From contig NZ_KB235930.1 in the NCBI RefSeq assembly GCF_000332295.1, positions 4,987,895 to 5,051,894 on the forward strand: 64,000 nucleotides of DNA, written 5' to 3'. The notes beneath the pieces are model-generated. The model saw nothing but the letters and a program-made list of their open reading frames with translations, had not been told where the DNA came from and did not search any database. Of the stretch, positions 8,213 through 18,315 are shown in pieces. The first letter of the stretch is position 1, and every line of letters begins with the position of its first letter. The stretch comes from Fortiea contorta PCC 7126. Its GTDB lineage: Bacteria > Cyanobacteriota > Cyanobacteriia > Cyanobacteriales > Nostocaceae. Both the position numbers and the translations under genes were made by a program.

Positions 8213-9301
8213 TTATTTTTCTGCTAAAGCTTGCATGAGTGCGTCGCCCATAGCACGACAACCGAGGAGATTCTTTCCTGAAGAAATGATATCACCTGTG
8301 CGATCGCCCTGCTCTAAAACTTGGAATACAGCTTGTTCAATTTTATCAGCCGCAACTGGTTGGTTTAAGCCATAGCGGAGCATCATTGCTGCACTCAAAA
8401 CCTGGGCGAGGGGGTTAGCTTTATCTTGTCCAGCGATATCTGGAGCGGAACCGTGGACTGGTTCAAATACACCAGGCCCCGTAGCGCCCAAACTCGCCGA
8501 AGGTAACATCCCAATACTACCTGTGAGCATCGCCGCTGCATCGGAGAGGATATCACCAAACAAATTACCTGTGACAATGGTATCGAATTGCTTGGGAGCG
8601 CGTACCAATTGCATCGCCGCGTTATCTACATATAAGTGAGATAATTCAATATCGGGATATTCTGAAGAAAGTTTGGTGATGCGATCGCGCCACAGTTGAG
8701 ATACTTCTAATACATTCGCCTTATCCACCGAACAAAGCTTACCGCCCCGTTTCCGCGCCGCCTCGAAAGCCACCCGTCCAATTCTGTCAATTTCAGATTC
8801 AGCGTAAACCATCGTATTTACACCGCGTTTTTCCCCTGTTTCGGTAGCAAAAATTCCCTTGGGTTTACCGAAATAAATCCCCCCCGTCAGTTCCCGCACC
8901 ACCATAATATCCACCCCTTCCACTACTTCCCGCTTCAAAGTGGAAGCATCAATTAGCTGGGGCAAAATTTTCGCTGGGCGCAAATTTGCAAACAATCCCA
9001 AACCCGCGCGCAACCCTAGCAAACCTGCTTCTGGGCGTTGGTGGGATGGTAGAGAATCCCACTTGTAACCACCAATAGCAGCGAGTAAGACGGCATCACT
9101 GTTGCGGCACGTATCCAGAGTAGCAGATGGTAGCGGCTCACCTGTAGCGTCAATCGCCACACCACCAATTAAAGCTTCTGAAAACTCAAACTCAAGATCA
9201 AATTGTTTCCCGACAACATTGAGCACATCTACCGCCACGGCCATAATTTCAGGGCCAATACCATCGCCGGGGAGTAGGGTAATGCGGTAGTTCTGGGTCA
9301 T
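8213..9301 (-). CDS. leuB: 3-isopropylmalate dehydrogenase
   Basis: The 362-residue product oxidises and decarboxylates 3-isopropylmalate with NAD in leucine synthesis. Visible family signatures are [11 protein letters not shown] at the N-terminus, [12 protein letters not shown], the substrate-binding [10 protein letters not shown], the catalytic [39 protein letters not shown], and the NAD-site [18 protein letters not shown]. The length is typical. Start is ATG at 9301. The 235 bases upstream hold no gene and should contain its promoter. Confidence 0.97.
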   Translation of the reverse strand: MTQNYRITLLPGDGIGPEIMAVAVDVLNVVGKQFDLEFEFSEALIGGVAIDATGEPLPSATLDTCRNSDAVLLAAIGGYKWDSLPSHQRPEAGLLGLRAGLGLFANLRPAKILPQLIDASTLKREVVEGVDIMVVRELTGGIYFGKPKGIFATETGEKRGVNTMVYAESEIDRIGRVAFEAARKRGGKLCSVDKANVLEVSQLWRDRITKLSSEYPDIELSHLYVDNAAMQLVRAPKQFDTIVTGNLFGDILSDAAAMLTGSIGMLPSASLGATGPGVFEPVHGSAPDIAGQDKANPLAQVLSAAMMLRYGLNQPVAADKIEQAVFQVLEQGDRTGDIISSGKNLLGCRAMGDALMQALAEK

Positions 9302-9551
9302 AGCTGGTTTTTTACGCTAGTAGATTTGGAATCGTGCACAAATGTTCACAGAATAAATATCATACCTAGCAAAGGTGCCTATGGAGTGTTTAATTTATTT
9401 AGATGTTGCTTGTCTATTTCGCAAGCAAGATTTTGTTTAGATTAGCTCACATAGCCAATGGTGGATACTGAAGTCGGCTTCACTGCTCGAAGAAGGGAAA
9501 TACCAAGTGTTAAATTGAAATTAACATCATTCATGCTTGCAGGCAATACAG

Positions 9552-10070
9552 ATGACACAAGAATTGATAGACCTTAGAAATAGTATCCAGGAAGGAAGAT
9601 ATGCGGATGCTTTGGCAATTGTGGATGAGTTAGAGGGGATGAGTAGACAAGCTATTTTGCGTAATATTCAATCTTATTTAAATATTCTTTTGATTCATTT
9701 GATTAAAAATCAAGTAGAACAGCGATTAACTGGTTCTTGGGTAAATTCTATTCGTAATTCTATTCGAGAAATTAAAAAGCTAAATCTCAAAGACAATAAA
9801 AAATCTTACTATATCAATGAAGATGAATGGGAGACTTTGATAGAGGAGGAAGTGATTGAAGATGCTATAGCTGAGGCAAGCGAAGAAGTTTTAAATGGTA
9901 ATTACAGTCAATTTCAACTTGCAGAAGTTGTTAATAGAACTCAGCTAATTGCAACTGCATTAAGGTTTTTGAATTTGACATATTCTCATTCATCTAAGGA
10001 ATTGGCTGGGGCTGTAGCGCAAGTTTTAATGCAGTTACCTGGTGGGGAAGATTGGATCAATAGGAAATGA
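9552..10070 (+). CDS. DUF29 family protein
   Basis: A 172-residue protein of the DUF29 family, which is greatly expanded in cyanobacteria and has no firm function. The pattern is the N-terminal helix ELIDLRNSIQEGRYADALAIVDELEGM, the typical RQAILRNIQSYLNILLIHLIKNQ, and RLTGSWVNSIRNSIREI. I chose the ATG at 9552 over an upstream TTG at 9537 because the family motif begins directly after it. It is a single gene facing away from leuB. Confidence 0.8.
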   Translation: MTQELIDLRNSIQEGRYADALAIVDELEGMSRQAILRNIQSYLNILLIHLIKNQVEQRLTGSWVNSIRNSIREIKKLNLKDNKKSYYINEDEWETLIEEEVIEDAIAEASEEVLNGNYSQFQLAEVVNRTQLIATALRFLNLTYSHSSKELAGAVAQVLMQLPGGEDWINRK

Positions 10071-10326
10071 ACATTATATATTGTAGGGGCGAACAACCGT
10101 ACCCTGCGGGAACGCTAAAAGCGGTATGCCCTTACTTGGTGGATGGCTCCTGCTTTTACCTATTGCCGCAGTTTTGAGTATAAAATACTACTATTAAACA
10201 GTTAAAAATAATCTCTATTCCGCAAATAAACTTTACATAAAACCAGTTTCCATTTCCGTAACGAGGCTGTCAAAGGCTGTATTCACGAGCTACGTTAGTG
10301 TTAATTAACAGCCGCACTCAGCCGCT

Positions 10327-11277
10327 ATGGTAAAAGAATTAGCAATTAGTACCCGTGGATTGACTAAGCAATTTGACCGACATGTCGCTGTGAACGATGT
10401 GGAGTTAGAAATCGCTACGGGTGAAGTATACGGACTCATCGGCCCCAATGGAGCAGGTAAAACTACTCTGATTCGGATGTTGGCTGCTGCTGAAGAACCA
10501 ACTACGGGTGAGATTTATATTAATGGCGATCGCCTACGTCGTGACAAGAGTAATCCTACCCTCAAGCGTCGTCTTGGCTACTTACCTGATGACTATCCCC
10601 TATATGAAGATTTAACAGTTTGGGACTACTTAGATTATTTTGCCCGGTTGTATCGCTTGCGGGAACCGCGCCGCACCCAGCGTCTGCATGAGGTGTTAGA
10701 ACTGATACAACTAGGAAATAAGCGCAACAGCATGATTTCTACCCTGTCACGGGGGATGAAACAACGCTTGAGTTTAGCGAGAACTATCATCCACGAACCG
10801 ATTTTATTATTGTTGGATGAACCGGTTTCTGGATTAGATCCCATTGCTAGGATGCAGTTTCGGGAAATCATTAAAGCTTTGCAAGAAGCGGGAATGACGA
10901 TATTAATTTCTTCTCATGTCCTGAGTGATTTAGCAGAATTGTGTACTTCTGTAGGGATTATGGAATTAGGTTTTCTGGTAGAAAGTACATCACTACAACA
11001 ACTTTATCAGCGCCTTTCTCGCCAGCAAATTGTGTTATCAACTCTAGGTAATATGGAGGCGCTTTCAGGTAAATTAAAAAATCATCATTTAGTCGAAGGC
11101 TGTGAGGTAATTACAGGTACAAATAGCCTGCGAGTTAATTTTTCTGGTAATCAAGAAGACTGTGCGGAATTATTGCGATCGCTTGTTGCAGATGGTATAC
11201 CTTTAACCAGTTTCCATTGCACTCAAGAAGACCTAGAAACTATTTTCTTAAAATTAGGTCATAAACAAGCATCTTAA
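10327..11277 (+). CDS. ABC-2 type transporter ATP-binding protein
   Basis: A 316-residue ATPase with Walker A GPNGAGKTT (about residues 38-46), Q-loop region GYLPDDYPLYEDLTV, signature LSRGMKQRLSLA, Walker B LLLLDEPVSGLDP and the H-loop SSHVLSDL. The extra C-terminal domain (about 230-316) is usual for the CcmA/NatA-like group that works with ABC-2 permeases. Two such permeases follow directly (45 bases to the first), and then a devBCA set, so the six genes probably form one export operon. The substrate is unknown. Confidence 0.9.
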   Translation: MVKELAISTRGLTKQFDRHVAVNDVELEIATGEVYGLIGPNGAGKTTLIRMLAAAEEPTTGEIYINGDRLRRDKSNPTLKRRLGYLPDDYPLYEDLTVWDYLDYFARLYRLREPRRTQRLHEVLELIQLGNKRNSMISTLSRGMKQRLSLARTIIHEPILLLLDEPVSGLDPIARMQFREIIKALQEAGMTILISSHVLSDLAELCTSVGIMELGFLVESTSLQQLYQRLSRQQIVLSTLGNMEALSGKLKNHHLVEGCEVITGTNSLRVNFSGNQEDCAELLRSLVADGIPLTSFHCTQEDLETIFLKLGHKQAS

Positions 11278-11322
11278 TTGCTCAAAATTGGTGATTTTCT
11301 GCTTCTAAATTTAGGATTTTCT

Positions 11323-13146
11323 ATGGCGCTCAATCTAATAGATAAAATTGGTGATTGGAACCCGCAATTATTACGGGAATTGAAAGGAAGGTTGCGAGTT
11401 TTTCATGTAGCGATCGCTGCTGCTTCTTCTCTGCTGCTGCAGATAGTTGTTTTTCTTTATCAATTGCGAGATTATCCTAGCGATAAATATCCCCTCACAG
11501 GTTCCTACTGTCGGCTAGCTCAAAGTTATAACGACCAGCAAACGCAACTTTATAAACAGCAAGACTTGCTCTACCAGCAGTTAAATAATGTCAAAAAAAT
11601 CAAACCGTTAGACTCAGTGCTTGCTGCTGATTTGAATTCTCAAATTATTCAAGCTGGTAGAAAAATTACCAATTTACAAAAATATCTGGAAAAGAATTTT
11701 TGCCCCAGCAATGAAATGAATATTCAGCTATGGTGGCGTGACCATTATGAATATATATTCTTGTCATTTAGTGTGATTTTTATTTTCACACTATTAGTTG
11801 CGGGAACTTATTTGCTCATCAATGATTTAGCCAAAGAAGAAAGTCGCGGTACGCTGAATTTTATTCGCCTCAGTCCCCAGTCGGAAACTAGTATTTTGAC
11901 TGGAAAACTTTTAGGCGTACCGGTGATAATTTATCTTTTTACCCTCACAGCAATTCCTTTGCATTTATGGTCTGGACGTGGAGCAAAAATTGCTTTCAGC
12001 TATATCCTCAGCTTCTATGTTGTTCTGGCTGGTTGTTGCTTTTTATTCTACAGTGCAGCGCTACTATTTAGTTTAGTTAATCGTTGGGCTGGTGGTTTTC
12101 AACCTTGGTTGGGTAGCGGTGCTGTGTTACTCTTCCTATTCGTTACTCTATTTACAGCTTCAAATTCTGGGCTGTATTTAGATAATCCTTTTTCATCTTT
12201 GAGATTGTTTGCTCCTTGGGATATTACCAATTATTTTTTCCCCAACTTATTCCGCGTCTACAGAGGTTCCCCACTGAAAGATGTGCAATTTTTCTACTTC
12301 CCAATAGGTAAAAGTGTTGTCACTATCACGGGTTTCTATTTAGTGAATTATGCCTTGTGTAGTTACTGGATTTGGCAAGCATTAAAACGCCGCTTTCGCA
12401 ACGCAAATTTTACCATTTTTAGCAAAGGACAAAGTTATTTATTAGTAGCTTGTAGCCAAGTGTTTATTTTGGGATTTTCCCTGCATACTTTGGGTAAAAA
12501 TGAGCCTGGAGTCAATATATATAGTCTGGGATTTATCAATTTTCTGCTAATTCTGGCTTTGATAGCCATGCTGACTCCCCATCGCCAAATTATCCAAGAT
12601 TGGGCGAGATATCGACATGAAAATCCCACCCATCGTCGCAGTTCTCAGATCCAATCTTTGTGGCAAGATTTGCTGTGGGATGAAAAGAGTCCGGCGATAG
12701 TAGCGATCGCGATTAATTTAATCATGGCTACAATTCCATTAGTAGCTTGGATTCTGTTAGATAATCTCGGTCATTTTAACCACAAAAAAGCAGTTTTGGG
12801 TATGGTTTTGTTCATCACCATGATGATGATTTACGCCACCACAGCACAGTTGACTCTGTTAATGAAAAATCGCCGCCGTTCTTTGTGGGCAATTGGTATC
12901 ATAGGTTCAGCAATCTTACTTCCACCGACGATTTTGCAATTTTTGAGTATCCAACCTGGGGAAGATGCGAAATTATGGATATTTTCCACCTTTCCCTGGC
13001 CAGCAATCAACTACGCCAGTCAAACAACAATTTTTATGGCTATTCTCGCTGAATTCACCGTCATTGCTTTGTTAAACTTCCAACTGACGAAGCAAGTAAA
13101 ATTAGCTGGTGAATCTAGCACAAAAGCACTGTTATCAGGGCGCTAA
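11323..13146 (+). CDS. ABC-2 type permease, first of a tandem pair
   Basis: A polytopic membrane protein of 607 residues. I chose the ATG at 11323 because MALNLIDKIGDWNPQLLRELKGRL then lines up with the start of the next gene; an in-frame TTG at 11278 is less likely. It has many membrane segments in the C-terminal two thirds, and an extracytoplasmic region with two predicted helices (about residues 60-140) that the paralogue lacks. Shared blocks include RGTLNFIRLSPQ, GFQPWLGSG and PHRQIIQDWARYRH. It is presumably one half of a heterodimeric transporter with the following permease. Confidence 0.8.
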   Translation: MALNLIDKIGDWNPQLLRELKGRLRVFHVAIAAASSLLLQIVVFLYQLRDYPSDKYPLTGSYCRLAQSYNDQQTQLYKQQDLLYQQLNNVKKIKPLDSVLAADLNSQIIQAGRKITNLQKYLEKNFCPSNEMNIQLWWRDHYEYIFLSFSVIFIFTLLVAGTYLLINDLAKEESRGTLNFIRLSPQSETSILTGKLLGVPVIIYLFTLTAIPLHLWSGRGAKIAFSYILSFYVVLAGCCFLFYSAALLFSLVNRWAGGFQPWLGSGAVLLFLFVTLFTASNSGLYLDNPFSSLRLFAPWDITNYFFPNLFRVYRGSPLKDVQFFYFPIGKSVVTITGFYLVNYALCSYWIWQALKRRFRNANFTIFSKGQSYLLVACSQVFILGFSLHTLGKNEPGVNIYSLGFINFLLILALIAMLTPHRQIIQDWARYRHENPTHRRSSQIQSLWQDLLWDEKSPAIVAIAINLIMATIPLVAWILLDNLGHFNHKKAVLGMVLFITMMMIYATTAQLTLLMKNRRRSLWAIGIIGSAILLPPTILQFLSIQPGEDAKLWIFSTFPWPAINYASQTTIFMAILAEFTVIALLNFQLTKQVKLAGESSTKALLSGR

Positions 13147-13224
13147 ATCAGTACAAAATATCAACTTTATAGGGTTTAGGAAACATAATTCCTAACCCTA
13201 TCTATTTTTTAGAGGTTTTTACCT

Positions 13225-14928
13225 ATGCAATTTAACTTGTTTAATCAAATAGGTGATAGAAATCCCCAATTATTAAGGGAACTCAAAGGACGCTTGCAAC
13301 CACGGAATATACTATTAGCAATAGCTATCTCTGTGTTTGGTCAATTTCTGCTTTTTACTAATTTCCAAATCCAGCTACCAATTAGTGACTTAATTTCTAA
13401 TGGGTTTACTCATAAATATTGCACAGGAGCAGAAAAATATGGTTATTACACTTGTTTGAGAGATGCATTTGATCATGTGATCATCAACTGGGAATTGTGG
13501 GCACAGGATATATTTATATCGCTGAGTTCTATTGTGTGCTTTACGCTTTTAGTCGCTGGCTGTTATTTGCTAATTAGCGACTTAGCCAATGAACAAAAGC
13601 GGGGAACACTGAATTTTATTCGTCTGAGTCCGCAATCATCTCAAAGTATTTTATTAGGTAAAATTTTAGGGGTTCCCATATTACTTTATCTTGTCATCAT
13701 CCTGACAATTCCTTTGCATTTATGGTCAGGATTGGCTGCGAACATTCCCCTAGTTTCGATTTTCACTTTCTATGCAGTGCTTGGTATCACCAGTGTTTTT
13801 TATTATAGTGCTGCTCTATTATTTGGCTTAGTTGGTTCTTGGCTTGGTGGGTTTCAACCTTGGTTGGGAAGTGGTGTAGTTTTGGTGTTTATCTCTGTAA
13901 CTCACAATTTATTCTTTCAGGAAATACCAAATGAGTATCCGCTAGTCATTCTCAGGTTATTTAACCCAGCAAACTTGATTCCCCAAGTTAAATTTGGATT
14001 TGATAATTTTCATTGGTTTGCTTTTCCTGTAGGAGAAAATTTTTTCACCATCATGGGATTTAGTCTCTTGGTGAATATGCTGGGAATATATGGGATTTGG
14101 CAATCTTTGCAGCGTTGTTTTATTGATAGCCATGCTAATATTTTAAGCAAGCGGCAGAGCTATTTGTTAACATCTGGTTTTGTATTTATCACCATAGGTT
14201 GTGCAAATTGGCAAAAATTGGTGTGGGAAAATTCTCCTACAAAATATCTGTTGTCTGAAAATATTGCTTGCTTGTTGTTTTTATATTTTGGGCTGTTTTT
14301 ATATCTAATTGCGGCTCTTAATCCTCATCGCCAAACTCTACAAGATTGGGCGCGCTATAGAAGAATCTATGCTGCACAAAAGCATGGTTATGGAAGCTTA
14401 ATTCAGGATTTAATATGGAGTGAAAAAAGTCCAGGATTATTAGCGATCGCTATTAACATGATGATTCCTCTTCTGGCTTTGAGCTTGTTAACTTTGCTCT
14501 CCCACGTTAGCTTTACTCAGAAACTTTCTATAATTCCAACTTTGGTTTTAGGAGCGAGTCTCATCATACTTTATGCAGCTTTAACACAACTTGTATTGTT
14601 GATTAAAAATCAAAATCGCGTATTTTGGGCTGCTGGTGTTGTGAGTGCTGCAATTATATTACCGCTGATTATTGCAGCGATGTTTTATTCTTACTCTAGT
14701 AACAACTCTTTTTTGTGGTTATTTTCCATAGTTGCACCAATTTCAGTCATGTCACCTGAAGGGAAATCTTTGTCAGCGATGACATTATTAACGGCGATTT
14801 TTAGTTATTGGACTGTTTCTGGATTATTAATATTCCAATTAACACGCAGGTTGAGAAAAATTGGCGAATCTGCAACTAAAGCTCTATCCTCTCAGACTTC
14901 CCACTTTTCCCAAAAGTCGGAGAGCTAA
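13225..14928 (+). CDS. ABC-2 type permease, second of a tandem pair
   Basis: A 567-residue paralogue of the upstream permease, with the same order of blocks: IGDRNPQLLRELKGRL, LINDLA-like LISDLANEQKRGTLNFIRL, SAALLFGLVGSWLGGFQPW, NPHRQTLQDWARYRR, and SEKSPGLLAIAINM. It has a shorter first extracytoplasmic loop. Its ATG is 79 bases after the first permease stop. The tandem duplication plus one ATPase suggests a heterodimeric pump. The transported compound is unknown. Confidence 0.8.
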   Translation: MQFNLFNQIGDRNPQLLRELKGRLQPRNILLAIAISVFGQFLLFTNFQIQLPISDLISNGFTHKYCTGAEKYGYYTCLRDAFDHVIINWELWAQDIFISLSSIVCFTLLVAGCYLLISDLANEQKRGTLNFIRLSPQSSQSILLGKILGVPILLYLVIILTIPLHLWSGLAANIPLVSIFTFYAVLGITSVFYYSAALLFGLVGSWLGGFQPWLGSGVVLVFISVTHNLFFQEIPNEYPLVILRLFNPANLIPQVKFGFDNFHWFAFPVGENFFTIMGFSLLVNMLGIYGIWQSLQRCFIDSHANILSKRQSYLLTSGFVFITIGCANWQKLVWENSPTKYLLSENIACLLFLYFGLFLYLIAALNPHRQTLQDWARYRRIYAAQKHGYGSLIQDLIWSEKSPGLLAIAINMMIPLLALSLLTLLSHVSFTQKLSIIPTLVLGASLIILYAALTQLVLLIKNQNRVFWAAGVVSAAIILPLIIAAMFYSYSSNNSFLWLFSIVAPISVMSPEGKSLSAMTLLTAIFSYWTVSGLLIFQLTRRLRKIGESATKALSSQTSHFSQKSES

Positions 14929-15044
14929 TTTTGATGTGGGAACTCACCAGATACAGAGAAAGTCTACATTTTTCTGGCGTCGCCCTTTGATATTGTGAAT
15001 ATGTTTAGGGCTTGACGCAAACATCAAAATATCTGCCAAAATCT

Positions 15045-16214
15045 ATGGTTATGTCTCTGCGGGGTGTGGTGACTTGTACAGCAATCCTCAGCTTTTTTAC
15101 TGTTGCTTGTAGTTCCATCCAAGCACAGAATCAGCCTGTTGATGCACCTGTAGTTAGTGAGGTTGCTGCGACTCGGATTGTCGCTTTGGGAAGGTTAATT
15201 CCCGATGGGGATGTAATTAAAATTTCTGTGGTAAACGCCCAAGATAGCCGTGTTAACCAAATTTTGGTAAAAGAAGGGGATTTTGTCAAAGCAAATCAGG
15301 TAATCGCTATTCTTCAGGGACAAAATAAAGCTGAACAACAACTGCGAGATGCTCAGGCTAATGTAGCAATTAAGCGATCGCAGTTACTCAAAATTCAGCA
15401 AGGAGATTTCAAACAGGGAGAGGTTGTGGCTCAACGTGCGACTATTGCAGAATTAGACGCAAGGTTGCGAACTGAAACTAAACAAAGACAAGCCACTATT
15501 ACCCAAACTCAAGCCACTATTCGTAATGCTCGGTTGAAATATGAGCGTTATTTAACTTTAGCTGCAGAAGGAGCGATTAAACATTCTGAGTTAGATGATG
15601 CTCAAGAGGAATTCGACAAAACGCAAGCAGTTCTTTTGCAAAATCAAGCCGAGTTAGACAACACTACATCCACCTTAGAAGCACAACTTGTTAAAGAAAA
15701 GGCAAATCTGAAGCGATTACAAGAGGTGCGTCCTGTGGATGTGGAAATTGCAAAGGCTGAATTACAGCAAGCCCAAATCCAGGTGGAACGCGCTAGGGCA
15801 GAATTAGAAGATAAACAGGTGAGAGTTCCCATCGCTGGACAAATTTTGCGGATTAATACTCGTGTAGGGGAACAGGTCAACACTCAACAAGGAATTGCAG
15901 AATTAGGTCAGACAAAACAGATGTATGCACTCACCGAAGTTTATGAAACTGATATCGTCAAAGTGCGCTTAGGACAAGAAGCCACGATCAACAGCGAATA
16001 TGGCGGTTTTAAAGGCGAAATTAAAGGCAAAATTGCTCATATTGGTTTGCAAATCGGTAAAACTCGTCTGAATCAAGACCAAAATAACCCAACTAACGAT
16101 GTCAATGCGCGAGTCGTGGAAGTCAAAATCCGTATTGATCCAAAAGATAGCCCCAAAGTAGCCGCTTTCACTGGAATGCAAGTGCGAGTCAAAATTGATG
16201 TTATGAGGAAATAA
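15045..16214 (+). CDS. devB: DevB-type membrane fusion protein (HlyD family), second copy
   Basis: A periplasmic adaptor of about 389 residues. I chose the ATG at 15045 (another at 15051); a TTG at 15012 is a weaker option. The N-terminus has a hydrophobic stretch ending TVACSS, which could be a lipoprotein-like site with an atypical residue at -3, or a simple anchor. A lipoyl-like domain, an alanine/glutamine-rich coiled coil (about residues 95-250) and RVPIAGQILRINTRVGE, the second lipoyl half, follow. The C-terminal barrel resembles the devB at 1598-2896, but the coiled coil is shorter. It is followed by devC and devA. Confidence 0.88.
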   Translation: MVMSLRGVVTCTAILSFFTVACSSIQAQNQPVDAPVVSEVAATRIVALGRLIPDGDVIKISVVNAQDSRVNQILVKEGDFVKANQVIAILQGQNKAEQQLRDAQANVAIKRSQLLKIQQGDFKQGEVVAQRATIAELDARLRTETKQRQATITQTQATIRNARLKYERYLTLAAEGAIKHSELDDAQEEFDKTQAVLLQNQAELDNTTSTLEAQLVKEKANLKRLQEVRPVDVEIAKAELQQAQIQVERARAELEDKQVRVPIAGQILRINTRVGEQVNTQQGIAELGQTKQMYALTEVYETDIVKVRLGQEATINSEYGGFKGEIKGKIAHIGLQIGKTRLNQDQNNPTNDVNARVVEVKIRIDPKDSPKVAAFTGMQVRVKIDVMRK

Positions 16215-16292
16215 GGCGAGAACCGTGATTGAGAATTATCAGCAAAAACCTTAACCGAACCGTATTTCTCCACCACCTCCCCACTTCTGATC

Positions 16293-17516
16293 ATGAAATT
16301 TTCCTCACTCAAATTTTATTTAGAAACACCCTTAGCTTGGTCACAGTTATCTTACAAAAAAGTGCGTTTAGCTGTAGCGACAACAGGGGTGTGTTTTGCC
16401 AATATTTTGATGTTTACGCAGTTAGGACTCCTCGCCATGTTGACGGACGGTACAACTAAGCTGCACGAAAGTTTAGGCGGAGAGTTATTATTAGTATCTT
16501 CATTAAGCCCTAGTTTATTATTTAGGATTTCTTTTCCTCGCGCTTACCTGTATCAAGCCGCTGCAGTTAATGGTGTAGCTGGTGTTAATCCTGTTTATTT
16601 GAATCGGGGAAATTGGGTGAATCCCCATCAGTTATCTTCAGCAAATAATTCCCAATCACCGCAACAAAAAACTAGAGGTTTCTTTGGAAATGAAGTGAGA
16701 ATTATTGCTTTCAATCCGGCTCAACCTGGAGTGATGAAATTACCTGAAGTACAACAACAATTAGGCAAATTAACAGCGCCAGATGCAGTACTTTTTGACC
16801 GCCTCTCCCAACCTTCTTTGGGAGATATTCCCAAGTTGTTGACTGAGCGCCAAGAGGTGACAACTCTGATGGAAAACCGCCGCACTCATGTAGTAGGTCT
16901 GTTCAACATGGGTAGTACTCTTAATGATAAAGGGAATGTGATTATTAGTGATTGGAATTATGCTCAACGATTTGGACAAAATAGCCTTGATTCTGTGCGA
17001 ATTGGTGTAATAAATTTAGAAAAAGGCGCAAATATTGCCACAGTTCAAGCTCGCTTGCGACAGCATCTTACCTCAGATGTGGCAGTGTTTACTCATAAAG
17101 AATTTATTGCCCGCGAGCAGACGTTTTATAGTTCGGAACCAGAGGGAATTATCCTGAAATTTGGGACAATTGTTGGCTTTGTTGTGGGGGTAATCATTCT
17201 TTATCAAGTTCTTTATGCTGATGTTAGTGAACACCTCTCAGAATACGCTACTCTCAAAGCTATGGGTTACGCCGATCGCTCTCTGTTATTTGTAGTTCTC
17301 CAAGAGGCAATTATTCTCGGTGTGATGGGATTTGTTCCCGGATTTTTTGCATCGTTAGGTATCTATAATTTACTACTGACGCTCACTCGCATTCCTTTAG
17401 TAATGAAAGCAAGTGTCGCACTTCAAGTCTTTTTATTAACAATTATTATGTGTAGTGTTTCCGGTGCGATCGCTACTACTAAATTACGCGCTGCTGACCC
17501 GGCAGATGTATTTTAA
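16293..17516 (+). CDS. devC: DevC-type ABC transporter permease, second copy
   Basis: A 407-residue permease with the same topology as the DevC at 426-1601: one N-terminal membrane segment, a long periplasmic domain, and three C-terminal segments. The ending KLRAADPADVF and blocks such as ETPLAWSQL, VGVIILYQVLYADV and EYATLKAMGY are shared with it. The second gene of devBCA, it starts 78 bases after devB. The periplasmic domain carries an extra Gln/Ser-rich loop (about residues 110-130) that the other copy lacks. Confidence 0.9.
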   Translation: MKFSSLKFYLETPLAWSQLSYKKVRLAVATTGVCFANILMFTQLGLLAMLTDGTTKLHESLGGELLLVSSLSPSLLFRISFPRAYLYQAAAVNGVAGVNPVYLNRGNWVNPHQLSSANNSQSPQQKTRGFFGNEVRIIAFNPAQPGVMKLPEVQQQLGKLTAPDAVLFDRLSQPSLGDIPKLLTERQEVTTLMENRRTHVVGLFNMGSTLNDKGNVIISDWNYAQRFGQNSLDSVRIGVINLEKGANIATVQARLRQHLTSDVAVFTHKEFIAREQTFYSSEPEGIILKFGTIVGFVVGVIILYQVLYADVSEHLSEYATLKAMGYADRSLLFVVLQEAIILGVMGFVPGFFASLGIYNLLLTLTRIPLVMKASVALQVFLLTIIMCSVSGAIATTKLRAADPADVF

Positions 17517-17584
17517 AATTCCTAATTAAAACATATTTAAATGATTCAGATTTAATTTTTTAAAAAAAATTAAATGAATATTAT

Positions 17585-18268
17585 ATGCCAGATTTGCCAG
17601 TTATTTCTATCAACAATCTTGACCATTATTTCGGTCGTGGTCAACTTTGCAAGCAAGTTCTTTTTCAGATTAACTTAGAAATTAATGCTGGGGAAATTAT
17701 TATTATGACTGGCCCTTCTGGCGGCGGTAAGACAACATTATTAACGCTGATTGGTGGATTACGATCTGTGCAAGAGGGTAGTCTGAAAATTCTCAATCAA
17801 GAATTGCGGGGTTGTCAGAAAAGTCAGTTAACTAAGGTGCGGAATCAAATCGGCTTTATCTTTCAACATCACAATTTGCTTAAATGTCTCACGGCTTATG
17901 GTAATGTACGGATGTCTTTAAAATTACATCCAGAAATTCCTCAACGCGAGTATCGCCAACGCGCCGCAGCTATTTTGGATGCAGTGGGTTTGGGCGATCG
18001 CCTTGATTATTATCCAGACAAGTTATCTGGAGGACAAAAGCAACGGGTAGCGATCGCTCGTGCTTTGGTGGCTCAACCTAAATTAGTATTAGCTGATGAA
18101 CCCACCTCTTCACTGGATAGTAAAACTGGGCGGGATGTGGTTGATATTATTCAGCGTCTGGCTCAAGAAGAAGGTTGTGCTGTGCTGCTGGTAACTCACG
18201 ATTCCCGCATTCTCGACATTGCTGACCGCATCATTCATATGGAAGACGGGCGCTTACAGGATGGATAA
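17585..18268 (+). CDS. devA: DevA-type ABC transporter ATPase, second copy
   Basis: A complete 227-residue ATPase: Walker A GPSGGGKTT (about residues 45-53), Q-loop FIFQHHNLL, signature KLSGGQKQRVAIARAL, Walker B LVLADEPTSSLD, and H-loop LLVTHDSR. It is the third gene of the second devBCA set, 68 bases after devC. A hairpin follows the stop codon. It would power export through the DevC/DevB complex. The presence of two devBCA sets in one window suggests distinct substrates or conditions. Confidence 0.92.
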   Translation: MPDLPVISINNLDHYFGRGQLCKQVLFQINLEINAGEIIIMTGPSGGGKTTLLTLIGGLRSVQEGSLKILNQELRGCQKSQLTKVRNQIGFIFQHHNLLKCLTAYGNVRMSLKLHPEIPQREYRQRAAAILDAVGLGDRLDYYPDKLSGGQKQRVAIARALVAQPKLVLADEPTSSLDSKTGRDVVDIIQRLAQEEGCAVLLVTHDSRILDIADRIIHMEDGRLQDG

Positions 18269-18279
18269 AACATCTACCA

Positions 18280-18315
18280 GTCGAGTAGAGGCGATCGCCT
18301 TTTGTCCTGCTCGAC
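18280..18315 (+). terminator. Hairpin after the second devA
   Basis: GTCGAG (18280-18285) pairs with CTCGAC (18310-18315), with an inner GGCGATCGCC palindrome followed by TTTT. It lies 11 bases after the devA stop, where a terminator for the six-gene operon is expected. The inner part is a HIP1 site, so the fold may be partly coincidental. Confidence 0.45.

Noticed and set aside
9537-9551. TTG start for the DUF29 gene
   Set aside because: The family motif starts at the ATG at 9552, and the upstream five residues add nothing recognisable.
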